DNA from: Christiangramia oceanisediminis
Lineage (GTDB): Bacteria; Bacteroidota; Bacteroidia; Flavobacteriales; Flavobacteriaceae
Assembly: GCF_022570735.2 (NCBI RefSeq)
Contig: NZ_JANCNS010000002.1
Location: forward strand, 930,001-994,000
Length of the DNA stretch: 64,000 bases
Direction: 5' to 3'
Made by a program: the position numbers and the translations under genes. Under the pieces are notes generated by a model. It saw only the letters and a list, made by a program, of their open reading frames with translations, had not been told where the DNA came from and did no database searches. Position 1 is the stretch's first letter; the number at the start of each line of letters is the position of its first letter. Positions 54,750-63,920 of the stretch are shown in pieces.

Positions 54750-55103
54750 TTATGCGTTTATTATCCATTCTTTGGCCGATGCTTTTTCGTTATCTCTAAA
54801 AAGTTTAATCTGTGCCTTAGTAAACGGCTTCAGTAATTCAGTAAATTGTTCCTGCCATTTTACTTTACCTACAAAAGCGACATTTTTTAAATGTTCTTCC
54901 CTGGAGAATTTAAATATCGTGATTTTGTTTAAGACACTTTTTGTCAAGTATTTAATGTCCTCCATTTCGACATACCAGCTGGTTTTTGTATGGTTTTTTA
55001 TATGATCTTGTAATGTCACATAAAGCTTTTCAAAATCTTCCTCGTCAAAATTATTTTTAATGACCGTATATAATGTCTTGTCTCTTTTATAAACTATGAT
55101 CAT
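54750..55103 (-). CDS. STAS/SEC14-like (SpoIIAA-like) protein
   Basis: 117 aa, cytosolic. TLYTVIKNNFDEEDFEKLYVTLQDHIKNHTKTSWYVEMED and NVAFVGKVKWQEQFTELLKPF with AQIKLFRDNEKASAKEWI match the SpoIIAA-like PF11964 pattern, including the terminal E/D-K-x-x-A-x-x-W-I. Function in metal islands is not known; it lies between the Fur regulator and the ATPase, 4 bases ahead of the latter. Confidence 0.82.
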   Translation of the reverse strand: MIIVYKRDKTLYTVIKNNFDEEDFEKLYVTLQDHIKNHTKTSWYVEMEDIKYLTKSVLNKITIFKFSREEHLKNVAFVGKVKWQEQFTELLKPFTKAQIKLFRDNEKASAKEWIINA

Positions 55104-55121
55104 ATCCCAATACTGGTAAAT

Positions 55122-55556
55122 TTAAATCCTGGAGTTAGTAAAATCACCATTACACTTTTCACAAATTCCTTTTACTACTAAGTTTACATTTTCAGCTATA
55201 TAACCTTCCGGTAAATTAATATGAGGAATTTTATGATCTGTTAAACAAACTGTTTCATCGCAACTGGTACAATGAAAATGAATATGTAAATCCTGTTCTA
55301 TCTCGCAATTGCAATCGCTTTCACAAAGCGCATATTTTGGTATTCCTGTCCCGTCATCAATTTGATGCACAATTCCGCTGGTTTCAAAGGTCTTAATTGT
55401 ACGGGATAAGGTAGCACGATCAGCCTTTACAAATGCATTCTCTATTTCGGTAAGTGCCACGGCCCGGTCCATTTTTCCCATAAACCTATAAATCAAAATA
55501 CGCATCGCCGTAGGACGAACTTCATGCGCTTCCAATATTTTTTCTATCTCATTCAT
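55122..55556 (-). CDS. Fur-family metal-dependent regulator
   Basis: 144 aa. A winged helix (RPTAMRILIYRFMGKMDRAVALTEIENAF, ADRATLSRTIKTFETSGIVHQ) is followed by the metal-binding dimer domain with HIHFHCTSCDETVCL and ICEKCNG, giving the two C-x-x-C structural zinc pairs. The sequence is nearer Zur/Fur-like repressors than PerR. It leads the operon with the SPC ATPase and CDF genes and probably represses it. Confidence 0.92.
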   Translation of the reverse strand: MNEIEKILEAHEVRPTAMRILIYRFMGKMDRAVALTEIENAFVKADRATLSRTIKTFETSGIVHQIDDGTGIPKYALCESDCNCEIEQDLHIHFHCTSCDETVCLTDHKIPHINLPEGYIAENVNLVVKGICEKCNGDFTNSRI

Positions 55557-55564
55557 TTTTGAAA

Positions 55565-55906
55565 TTATTTCGAATCATGTTGCTTTAATGACATTCCCGT
55601 TTTAATCTGAAAAGCATCTTCAATATTTGATAAATAAATAATACCGTCACCAGGATCTGGCGTTTTACCGTTTTCAAGGATTATAGCTATGGCAGATTGC
55701 GCTTCTTCATTCTGGCATACCAGCTCAAGCTTTACTACAGGACTATCGGTAATTTAAAAATCCAGTGATGGAGAAGCTCCCTTTGCTTTGAAGGAGCCAG
55801 TACCCTCCCCCTGTGAAAGAGTCATACTTTTAAATCCCTTTTCACTTAAAGCTTCAATTACCTTCTGAACCCTTTTTGGTTTTATAAATGCTTTGATTTC
55901 TTTCAT
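55565..55906 (-). pseudogene. P-II-like regulator gene with one premature stop
   Basis: Read from ATG 55906 the frame encodes a 113-residue P-II-like protein: MKEIKAFIKPKRVQKVIEAL, KGFKSMTLSQGEGTGSF, then a TAA at 55754-55756 (codon 51), then in the same frame ITDSPVVKLELVCQNEEAQS and NGKTPDPGDGIIYLSNIEDA to a stop at 55565. Everything except codon 51 is intact, so it is a recent nonsense mutation (an AAA-to-TAA change would explain it) or a sequencing error. P-II relatives are linked to CzcABC-type pumps elsewhere. Confidence 0.88.
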
Positions 55907-56009
55907 GCTTGAATCTTTTTATAGTGTTTTCAATTAAGAATGAACCCGCTGAAGTTTTTAATTAAGACAAACAATTTTTCAGCGAGTCCATTCTTCTTAT
56001 TTTTTAATT

Positions 56010-57233
56010 TTAATGACCGTGGGAAGTTTGACTCTTTTGCATTTCAGAAACCAGATAATAGGCATTATTGTAGGCCACCATCACACCTTCCGGTAACGGT
56101 TCCAAAAGTTTAATTTCTACCCAGCCATCTTCGGTTATCCCTGTCCTAACCTGAACAGGTTTCAGTTCCCATTCCGTTTTACCTTCCTCCTGATGCTTCT
56201 GGGCGGTAAAAACATATGGGTTCCCATCTTCTTCAATAACCGCTTCTTCGGGCAAAGCAGGGACTGGTGCCTCACCAGTCCTGATTTTTCCCTGTATATA
56301 CATTCCCGGAATCAGGTAGTCCTCCTTTTTGTCAATCTCGGCATGTACATGAACGGCTTTCGGATTTTGTTCAAATTGTTTTCCTACGGAATATATTTCT
56401 CCTGTTAAATTGCTTCCAGGGACAGATTCCAGCGTAAAAGAAATTTTCTGACCCTCTTTCACCTTATAAATATCTTTTTCAAAAACCATTAAATCGGCAT
56501 GGACGTGCTCATTATCAACGACCATGAACATACTGGTTTGTGGCTCCACATATTGCCCTATTTGCACCTTTACCTTTTCTATAAAACCCGTTATTGGACT
56601 AACCACAGGAACATATTCGTAAAGGTTTCCATTTCTTACTTGTGTAGCATTTATATTTAATTGTCGCAATTGAGATTCATACCCACTCACTTCTCCTTTT
56701 ACCGACTGAAAATCTGCCTGGGTTTGTTGAAACGTCTTTCCGGAACCGACTTCTGCTTCATATAAACGTTGTTGTCTTTCAAATTCCTTTTCCAGAAACT
56801 GCATCCTGTTATATGCATTGATATAATCTGTTTGCATCTTTGTTAAGTTAGGATGGGAAAGGTATGCAAGGACTTCACCATTCCTAACCTTATCACCTTC
56901 AATAACCTTTATAGAAGTAACATTACCTCCTAAAATAGCAGTAACGGTAGCTTCGTACTGAGGCGGCACTTCCAATTGCCCATTTGCTTCTACTATCCCA
57001 GAGAGTGCTTTGGTACCTAACGAATCTACTTTGATTCCCAGACTGTTGAATTTCAATTCAGAAAGGTGTACTGAACGCATCCCACTTTTTTCTTCGTTGT
57101 TCTCCTTATCTTCTTCTGAATTAGAGGCTGTTACCCCGGAGCTGTTTTCCTCTTTATTAGAGTCTTCCTTACAACCGATAAACAGCGTAAGTGAAAAAGC
57201 AAGCATCAGGAGATTTATAGTTTTAATATTCAT
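56010..57233 (-). CDS. czcB: RND efflux adaptor (CzcB-like)
   Basis: 407 aa with a lipoprotein signal (LTLFIGCKEDSN) and an Asn/Glu-rich linker. The membrane-fusion body follows: GNVTSIKVIEGDKVRNGEVL for the lipoyl half, a coiled-coil hairpin from KMQTDYINAYNRMQFLEKEF to QLRQLNINATQ, and VVSPITGFIEKVKVQIGQYV. There are few His or Met residues and no heavy-metal-binding insert. It pairs with the adjacent CzcA-TolC fusion. It ends SQTSHGH, and the start is 21 bases downstream of the pump stop. Confidence 0.92.
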   Translation of the reverse strand: MNIKTINLLMLAFSLTLFIGCKEDSNKEENSSGVTASNSEEDKENNEEKSGMRSVHLSELKFNSLGIKVDSLGTKALSGIVEANGQLEVPPQYEATVTAILGGNVTSIKVIEGDKVRNGEVLAYLSHPNLTKMQTDYINAYNRMQFLEKEFERQQRLYEAEVGSGKTFQQTQADFQSVKGEVSGYESQLRQLNINATQVRNGNLYEYVPVVSPITGFIEKVKVQIGQYVEPQTSMFMVVDNEHVHADLMVFEKDIYKVKEGQKISFTLESVPGSNLTGEIYSVGKQFEQNPKAVHVHAEIDKKEDYLIPGMYIQGKIRTGEAPVPALPEEAVIEEDGNPYVFTAQKHQEEGKTEWELKPVQVRTGITEDGWVEIKLLEPLPEGVMVAYNNAYYLVSEMQKSQTSHGH

Positions 57234-57254
57234 ATCGTTTATATGTTTAATTTT

Positions 57255-60200
57255 TTACTTTGAATTTTTCAGATAATATTCGAGTTGATAACGGCTATCG
57301 AGATAATCATTGAAAGCGCTCCACGCATGCACCTCGATACGAATTGCATCCCTTATATTTTGAAGAAAAGTCACATAATCTATAGCTCCTTCTTTAAACG
57401 CCAGCACAGATCCGTTCTGTTGCTCCTTAGCCAAAGGAAGTGCCTTCTCCTTATAATAGTTCCAGGAATTTCTCCATTTTATAAATTCTTCCCGCATATT
57501 CTTATATTCTGTTTCCAGTTCCAGTTTATCCTGATAAAAATTCTGTTCTGCAATCTCCCGGTTGATTTTTGCTTCCTGAGTTCGGCCCAATGTGGGACCA
57601 AAGAATAATGGAATCTGTATACCTATTTGGTATTGATAAAACCCCGATTGTCCATTTATTTCCTGCATGGCATATTGTCCCTGAAGCTTAGGCAAGAACT
57701 CAGATTTCCGTTCTCTCGTAACAGCCCTGGCAACATCAACCCTCTGCTCAGCTACATTTAGAAATGGATGATTTTCTAGTGATTCCACTAAAAAATTTAA
57801 TGGTTCATCTAATGTTTCAACCGATACCTCTGGAACGTCGTATAAGGTATCGCTGGCCAGCCAGAGGTTTAGTTGTTGCAATGACTTTTGATAATTTCGA
57901 AAAGATTGCTCTAACTGTATTCTAACCTCGTTTCCCTGATTGGATGTGGCCAGGTATTCCAGTTTGGAGGTGGCTTCTGTTTCATATCTAATCCGGGCCG
58001 CCCGTTCAATATCTTCAAATATTGAATCCATTTTCTTATATACCTGAAAAATTTTCTTTTGAGCATAAACAGAAGCCCAGGCCCTGCTTACCCGGCGTTC
58101 AATTTCAATAGTATTGAGATCCAAGGCGTTTTCTGCAAGTGCTACCCTTTCTTTTTGCAACTTTAAGCGGGGGGCAATTCCGAAGATATCAATGCCCTGT
58201 TGTTGGACTCCTATTTTAGTATAAACACCTTCAGATCCATTTCCTACTTCTTCTTTTCCTGTAAAGATTTGAGTATTCCCAAAATCAAAAGCTGTTTTGC
58301 GTAATACTTCTTCCCCTTCTATTGCAAGCTGAGCAGCTTTTAACTGAGGATAGTTTTTAACCGCCATCTCTTTCGCATTTTCCAAACTAATAGTTTGTAA
58401 ACTATCTTGCAAAACCTGGTTATTTTCCTCCATATTTGATTGTGCGGAAGCTGAAAAAGTCCCAGCCAGAATGCAACCTATAACCAGGATGGTTGCCAAA
58501 GATCCTGAATAGGTGTTTTTAAGCTCGTTGGATTTTTGTTTTTTCTTTTCCCGCTTTCTTTCTACAAAAGTATAAAGCACCGGTAGCACAATGAGAGTTA
58601 GCAAAGTCGCTGTAAGCATCCCACCAATTACTACCGTGGCAAGTGGTTGTTGCACTTCTGCACCCGCAGAAGTAGAAAATGCCATGGGTAAAAAGCCAAA
58701 AATATCTGTTGTCGCTGTTAACATAATAGGTCTGATTCGTTCTTTGGTTCCTGTAAAAATCCTCTCTCTTATACTGGTCACTCCTTCTTCTTTTAAGGAA
58801 TTAAATCTATTGATTAGTACCAGTCCGTTTAAAACTGCTACCCCAAATAATACGATGAATCCCACACCGGCAGAAATACTGAATGGCATATCCCTTATCC
58901 ACAAGGCGAACACGCCTCCAATGGCAGCCAATGGAATTGCTATATAAATCATAATGGATTGGGAAAAAGACTGTAAGGCAAAATATAGGAGGACAAATAT
59001 TAAAAATAACGCAATTGGGACTACGATGATTAATCTGTCTTTAGCACTTTGTAGGTTCTCGAATTCCCCGCCATAAGAAATATAATAGCCTGGAGGTAAA
59101 TCTAATTCTTCATCCAGTTTCTGCTGAATGTCATTCACTACAGATTCTACATCCCTTCCTCTGGCATTAACCCCTACATAGGTTCTTCTATAAGTATCAT
59201 CCCGGGAAATTTGCATGGGTCCCGCCACATATTCTATATTGGCCACTTCTTTTATAGGTACCTGGGTTCCATCGGGAAGATCTATATACATCCCCCGCAG
59301 ATCATCAATATTCTTTCGATGATTTTCATCAAAGCGTACTACTAAATCAAAACGTTTTTCCCCTTCAAAAATAACTCCGGCCGTACCTCCGGCGAAAGCG
59401 GTACTTATATAATCGTTAACTTTTTGAATGTCCAACCCATATTGGGCAATTTTCCTACGATTAAATTTAACGGTCATTTGCGGTAAACCAGAAGTTCTTT
59501 CAGGATTTACATCTCCTGCGCCGGGCACTGTTTGAATAATATCTGCCATCTCCTGCACTTTTTCTGACAGGACTTTAAGATCTTCTCCATATAATTTAAC
59601 CGCAATATCTTCCCTGACACCTTCAAGCAACTCATTAAAACGTAGCTCTACCGGTTGGGTAAATACCAGGTTAACCCCGGTAAGCTCTTCGTTAAGTTTT
59701 TCCTTGATTTGTTCTATCAACCCTTCTTTAGTATCAGATGTAGTCCATTTATCCTTATCTTTTTCAAGGATCAGGTACATATCTGCTATGTCCATAGGCA
59801 TAGGATCTGTAGGAATATCAGCCACCCCTATTCTCGCCGTAGCTGTTTTAATTTCAGGGAAATTTTCTAAAAGTAAATTTTCTATTTTTTTAGAGACCTC
59901 AATGGATTCTGTAAGTGAGCTACCAGGCCTAATTAAAGCCTGCATGGCTATATCCCCTTCATCGAGTTGTGGAACGAATTCACCTCCCATTCTGGAGAAT
60001 AGAAAACCAGCAATAATAAGCAGTACTACTGCGGAACCAAGTACTATTAATTTAAGTTTTAATGCCCCTTTCAGTAAAGGCATATATGCTTTTTGAATTG
60101 CACGAATAATTTTATCGCTTATTTTTTCCAGCCAGCGTTCGAACCTGCCAAACCAGTTCTTTTTATTCTGAATAGGTTTCATCAGTAAAGCGGACATCAT

Positions 60201-61694
60201 GGGTACGTAAGTAAGGCATAAGAAAATTGCCCCAATCATGGCAAAACCGAATGTAAATGCCATGGGTCGAAACATTTTTCCTTCTACCCCTGTAAGAAAG
60301 AGAATAGGTGCAAAAACAATAAGTATAATGATTTGTCCGAAGAAGGCAGAACCCATCATAGTACTCCCTGCATCATACGCCACCTCATCCATGACACCCT
60401 TCTTGAATTTTATTTTACCGGATCGAATGCGCTTTTGTATTTCATATACAGTGCCTTCAATAATAATAACTGCCCCGTCTATAATGATTCCGAAGTCAAT
60501 CGCACCCAGACTCATTAAATTTGCCCAAACATTAAATTGTTTCATGAGTATAAAGGCAAAGAGCAGGGACAATGGGATGGTAGTAGCGGTTATAAGGCCA
60601 CCTCTTAAACTTCCCAGTAAGATCACCAGTGCAAAAATCACTATCAATGCACCTTCCAGTAAATTAGTTTTGACAGTATCGGTAGTTCTTCCTATCAATT
60701 CACTTCGGTCAATGATAGGTTCGATGGTTAAACCTTCAGGCAAAGATTTTGATACTTCGGCCATACGATCTTTAACATCCTGAATTACGGCATTTGGATT
60801 GGCTCCTTTAAGCATCATAATAATTCCACCCACTGCTTCTTCGCCATCCTGGGTAAAAGCACCATACCGCACCTGACTTCCATACTGAACATTTTCAGCA
60901 ACATCTCCAATAGTCACCGGAATGCCATTTTGGGTGGTGATAGAAATCTCTCTAATATCGTCCAACGAGCGAATTAATCCTTCCCCTCTTATAAAATTGG
61001 ACATTTTATTTTTTTCAATATAAGCTCCCCCTGTATTCACATTATTACGGGACAAAGCTTCGTAAACTTCAGATATACTGATACCGGTACTGTTTAATTT
61101 TTCCGGATTAACGGCAACCTCGTATTGCTTTATTGAACCTCCAAAAGAATTTACTTCAACCACTCCTTCCAACAGGGTTAGTTGACGTTTAACTATCCAG
61201 TCCTGAATTGTTCGAAGCTCCATGGGAGAATAGTCGTCTGCATATCCTTCTTCCGGTTTAATCGTGTATTCATAAATTTGCCCTAAGCCGGTGGATATTG
61301 GGCCCATCGCCGGACTGCCAAATTTTTCTGGAATTGTTTGGTTCAATTCATTAAGCTTTTCCTGAACAAGCTGACGGGGCAGGTAAGTTCCCATATCGTC
61401 TTTAAAAACGATGGTAACTACAGAAAGTCCAAACCGGGAAACCGATCGTATTTCTGTAACTCCGGGTAAATTCCCCATGGAAAGTTCTACAGGATAGGTT
61501 ACAAACTGTTCAATATCTTCGGTAGCCAGATTAGGGGATTGGGTAATCACCTGCACCTGATTGTTGGTAATATCTGGTACCGATCCCAGATTTACGGTAG
61601 ACATGGACCAAATACCAGTACCAATAAGCGCTATAGTAAGTAGTCCAATAATAAATTTATTATTAATGGAAAATGAAATGATTCTATTAATCAT
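57255..61694 (-). CDS. czcA: CzcA-type RND pump fused to a TolC-type outer-membrane domain
   Basis: 1479 aa. Residues 1-1040 are a complete RND pump (MINRIISFSINNKFIIGLLT, IDFGIIIDGAVIIIEGTVYE, and GVGFIVLFGVAVLNGLVLIN with helix-4-type acidic residues). At about 1056-1078 a hydrophobic segment (LATILVIGCILAGTFSASAQ) looks like a retained signal peptide or extra membrane pass, followed by a 400-residue TolC/CzcC-like domain (ISLENAKEMAVKNYPQLKAA ... KEGAIDYVTFLQNIRDAI). One protein therefore spans inner-membrane pump and outer-membrane channel functions. I believe such fusions occur in other Bacteroidota. It is the first pump gene of the second metal island. Confidence 0.93.
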   Translation of the reverse strand: MINRIISFSINNKFIIGLLTIALIGTGIWSMSTVNLGSVPDITNNQVQVITQSPNLATEDIEQFVTYPVELSMGNLPGVTEIRSVSRFGLSVVTIVFKDDMGTYLPRQLVQEKLNELNQTIPEKFGSPAMGPISTGLGQIYEYTIKPEEGYADDYSPMELRTIQDWIVKRQLTLLEGVVEVNSFGGSIKQYEVAVNPEKLNSTGISISEVYEALSRNNVNTGGAYIEKNKMSNFIRGEGLIRSLDDIREISITTQNGIPVTIGDVAENVQYGSQVRYGAFTQDGEEAVGGIIMMLKGANPNAVIQDVKDRMAEVSKSLPEGLTIEPIIDRSELIGRTTDTVKTNLLEGALIVIFALVILLGSLRGGLITATTIPLSLLFAFILMKQFNVWANLMSLGAIDFGIIIDGAVIIIEGTVYEIQKRIRSGKIKFKKGVMDEVAYDAGSTMMGSAFFGQIIILIVFAPILFLTGVEGKMFRPMAFTFGFAMIGAIFLCLTYVPMMSALLMKPIQNKKNWFGRFERWLEKISDKIIRAIQKAYMPLLKGALKLKLIVLGSAVVLLIIAGFLFSRMGGEFVPQLDEGDIAMQALIRPGSSLTESIEVSKKIENLLLENFPEIKTATARIGVADIPTDPMPMDIADMYLILEKDKDKWTTSDTKEGLIEQIKEKLNEELTGVNLVFTQPVELRFNELLEGVREDIAVKLYGEDLKVLSEKVQEMADIIQTVPGAGDVNPERTSGLPQMTVKFNRRKIAQYGLDIQKVNDYISTAFAGGTAGVIFEGEKRFDLVVRFDENHRKNIDDLRGMYIDLPDGTQVPIKEVANIEYVAGPMQISRDDTYRRTYVGVNARGRDVESVVNDIQQKLDEELDLPPGYYISYGGEFENLQSAKDRLIIVVPIALFLIFVLLYFALQSFSQSIMIYIAIPLAAIGGVFALWIRDMPFSISAGVGFIVLFGVAVLNGLVLINRFNSLKEEGVTSIRERIFTGTKERIRPIMLTATTDIFGFLPMAFSTSAGAEVQQPLATVVIGGMLTATLLTLIVLPVLYTFVERKREKKKQKSNELKNTYSGSLATILVIGCILAGTFSASAQSNMEENNQVLQDSLQTISLENAKEMAVKNYPQLKAAQLAIEGEEVLRKTAFDFGNTQIFTGKEEVGNGSEGVYTKIGVQQQGIDIFGIAPRLKLQKERVALAENALDLNTIEIERRVSRAWASVYAQKKIFQVYKKMDSIFEDIERAARIRYETEATSKLEYLATSNQGNEVRIQLEQSFRNYQKSLQQLNLWLASDTLYDVPEVSVETLDEPLNFLVESLENHPFLNVAEQRVDVARAVTRERKSEFLPKLQGQYAMQEINGQSGFYQYQIGIQIPLFFGPTLGRTQEAKINREIAEQNFYQDKLELETEYKNMREEFIKWRNSWNYYKEKALPLAKEQQNGSVLAFKEGAIDYVTFLQNIRDAIRIEVHAWSAFNDYLDSRYQLEYYLKNSK

Positions 61695-61822
61695 ATAAGA
61701 AAAATTAATTCAGTTAAACATCTCGATAGTTCCTAAGAGGAAAAATCGATATCGCCCTGATCGCAATAAAGATTGGAGTTAAGCGGCAAAAAAGGATATA
61801 GTTATCCTATTAAAAAACTGAA

Positions 61823-62149
61823 TTAAACCCTTGGAGGATCTAAAAAGGAAAGAATAGGTTCATCTCCTAAATTATCGAAATGAACAAATGCTTTGGACGG
61901 AATGTCCGTAATCAAAGGTTCAAAATTTGAAGAACCAAAATCTACAGTGTGTACATGGCAGCAATGACAACTACAAAATGGTGGACATAAATCTGCTGTC
62001 TGATTGTGGGAGTGGTCAAGATCCATCTCCTGAAAACTAACCGCGGTTATTTCAGAATCTGAAGAGATTACTGAAGAATCGTTATCGTTACAGGCTAGTA
62101 AATTGAGCCCGAACACATATAATGATAATATGAATGCGATTATTTTCAC
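61823..62149 (-). CDS. DUF6660-type small Cys/His-rich exported protein
   Basis: I prefer a GTG start at 62149 (VKIIAFILSLYVFGLNLLAC), giving 108 aa with a signal or lipoprotein N-terminus; an earlier start would put unusual Cys-rich sequence ahead of it. The mature protein has DLDHSHNQ and the dense motif CPPFCSCHCCHVH, then ends LSFLDPPRV, as DUF6660 proteins do. It precedes the czcA fusion gene and is likely a periplasmic metal-binding partner. Function unproven. Confidence 0.75.
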   Translation of the reverse strand: MKIIAFILSLYVFGLNLLACNDNDSSVISSDSEITAVSFQEMDLDHSHNQTADLCPPFCSCHCCHVHTVDFGSSNFEPLITDIPSKAFVHFDNLGDEPILSFLDPPRV

Positions 62150-62433
62150 ACAACAAAGATAAGAAAATAGGGATGCACAGGGTGTGCAAAAGACTTGTGT
62201 GGTAATTTTATACAAATCATATCGCATAAATTCCGACAATGTCTCTAGCCTATTAGAAGAAATTTTGTCGGATTACTTTTGGCGAAATAATCGTGTAACT
62301 TCTAGAAATAATCCGACATATCTCCTTAGAGTTCAAATAAGATTATTTTATATCTAATTTACCTTCGTGTGAGATATAGAATTAAATTGTATCATGGCCT
62401 TTTAATAATTTCCTTGGATTTTTCTACTACAAT

Positions 62434-63687
62434 TTAAGCTACAACCAAATCATTAGCATCATCCAGAACGGAATTATCAAAACTCTTCAAATAAATTTCA
62501 GTAGTTTTTAGAGAATGATGCCCAAGTCCTTCACTTATAATTTCAGTCGAAATTCCTAAATTTTTAGCAATGGTAGCCCACGAATGACGAATATAATATG
62601 ACGTTATTTGCTCTTCAATGCCAGCATCTTCAGCAATTTTCTTAAGCAACTTATTCACTAATCTTCTATCTGAACGATATTTTGTAAAAGTTTCAACAGA
62701 ACCATCGTATCCTATGGGGAAAATAAAATCATCTGCCTTTTTATTACATGTATATTTTTTTAGTATAGAAATGAATTCATTCGTCATTCTAACTGACAAA
62801 GGATCTCCGGTCTTACTTCTACCATAATGTATATGAGTTTCTCCAATATCCTTTATTTTTAATTTAGCGAGATCTATCAGATTCATTCCACGACAATTAA
62901 ACATACATAAAAAATAATTTTTTGTATGCCAGAGGCTGGAATTTTCTTCATATTTCAAATTTCTAATGGCAACTATTTTCTCCTTTGTTAAAGCTTTCTT
63001 TTTAGTGCGTTTGGAAGTTGGAATCTTGTAATATTGAAAGGGATTCTTTTTAGGCGCAAATTTATCTTCTATTATAGCACAATTATAAATTGCTCTTACT
63101 GCTCGCATATATGAACTTATTCCATTATTGGAGTTCCCCTTTGCCCTATGTTCCAATTCAAATTCTTTAAGAAAGGTTACATCAATTTGATAAAATTTTA
63201 CCGGAAGATTATTGTTGAACTTTGTGAAAGCAGCGATAGCGTTATCATACCATTTGGCAGTACTGGGTTTTTGTTCTTTCATTTTACGATTGATCATTAC
63301 TTGACCCCATTCAGATAATGATATTTGATTTGATAAATTTCTTTTTAAATCTGAATCTAATTCATTATCCCAACATTCCTTGACAGTTGCTATAAGAACA
63401 TTAACACTAATCTCATTTAGAGTTTCTCCAAGCTCATCAATAATAGATTTAACCGAATATAGTTTATTGTTCAATTCACGATTTATAACATCACAATCCT
63501 GATCTTTATTCGCTATAACAGATTTTTTAAGTTGCATATTTTTGTCATCCCAACCTGATATAGAAGTGAAATACGGAAGTCTTAAAATTCTTTGTTTTTT
63601 ATGGTATATTCGTATAGCAACAGGATATAATCCATAAGTATTCTTTGAATTTTTTCTAATGTCAAGTATCAATCTTGCTCTAGCCAT
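62434..63687 (-). CDS. int: Tyrosine recombinase (integrase) of the ICE
   Basis: ATG 63687 (MARARLILDIRK) gives 417 aa. An arm-binding N-terminal part (LYPVAIRIYHKKQRILRLPY) and SAM-like core-binding domain precede the catalytic domain. Its residues are R in FNCRGMNLIDL, K in HYGRSKTGDPL, Y-x-I-R-H in SYYIRHSWATIAKNLG, H in GLGHHSLKTTE and the nucleophile in TTEIYLKSFD. All catalytic residues are present. It is 160 bp from a tRNA fragment and transcribed away from it, the usual ICE end arrangement. No excisionase gene is recognised next to it. Confidence 0.93.
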   Translation of the reverse strand: MARARLILDIRKNSKNTYGLYPVAIRIYHKKQRILRLPYFTSISGWDDKNMQLKKSVIANKDQDCDVINRELNNKLYSVKSIIDELGETLNEISVNVLIATVKECWDNELDSDLKRNLSNQISLSEWGQVMINRKMKEQKPSTAKWYDNAIAAFTKFNNNLPVKFYQIDVTFLKEFELEHRAKGNSNNGISSYMRAVRAIYNCAIIEDKFAPKKNPFQYYKIPTSKRTKKKALTKEKIVAIRNLKYEENSSLWHTKNYFLCMFNCRGMNLIDLAKLKIKDIGETHIHYGRSKTGDPLSVRMTNEFISILKKYTCNKKADDFIFPIGYDGSVETFTKYRSDRRLVNKLLKKIAEDAGIEEQITSYYIRHSWATIAKNLGISTEIISEGLGHHSLKTTEIYLKSFDNSVLDDANDLVVA

Positions 63688-63787
63688 ATCTTTAGATTTT
63701 CTACTTAAAAGATAGGTAAATTTGTGCATAGTTTGTGCATAGTTTTCTTTGGTATCAGATGATACGACTTACTATTAAAATTAATTA

Positions 63788-63803
63788 AAATACTGATTTA
63801 CAG
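63788..63803 (+). promoter_or_regulatory. Recurrent motif, copy 3 (beside the attachment site)
   Basis: AAATACTGATTTACAG, identical to the copy at 24760-24776 except for one missing A. It lies between the integrase start and the tRNA fragment, where integrase arm sites or host-factor sites are expected. Confidence 0.4.
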
Positions 63804-63847
63804 TTATTTATGAATAATAATAATTTAAAAAAATGTTAAAATTTCGG

Positions 63848-63890
63848 CCTTCTAAGCAGACGGTCACAGGTTCGAATCCTGTCGAGATCA
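63848..63890 (+). tRNA. 3' fragment of tRNA-Arg(UCU); right attachment site
   Basis: From the last base of the 5' anticodon stem, the sequence gives the loop CTTCTAA (anticodon TCT at 63851-63853), 3' stem GCAGA, variable loop CGGTC, T arm ACAGG-TTCGAAT-CCTGT, acceptor strand CGAGATC and discriminator A. The 5' half (acceptor, D arm) is absent; AT-rich non-tRNA sequence lies upstream. This is the pattern left when an integrase recombines within a tRNA 3' half. The full tRNA should be at the other element end, outside the window. Confidence 0.85.
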
Positions 63891-63892
63891 CA

Positions 63893-63920
63893 AAAAGCCT
63901 CGCAATAGCGGGGCTTTTTT
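63893..63920 (+). terminator. Terminator after the tRNA fragment
   Basis: Stem AAAAGCCTCGC (63893-63903) with GCGGGGCTTTT (63908-63918), one T-G pair, AATA loop, and a T-run TTTTTT. It is probably the native terminator of the tRNA-Arg gene, so sequence to the right is host chromosome. Confidence 0.85.

Noticed and set aside
61823-62239. Longer start for the DUF6660 protein
   Set aside because: The extra 30 residues would precede a good signal peptide; the internal GTG gives the family-like N-terminus.
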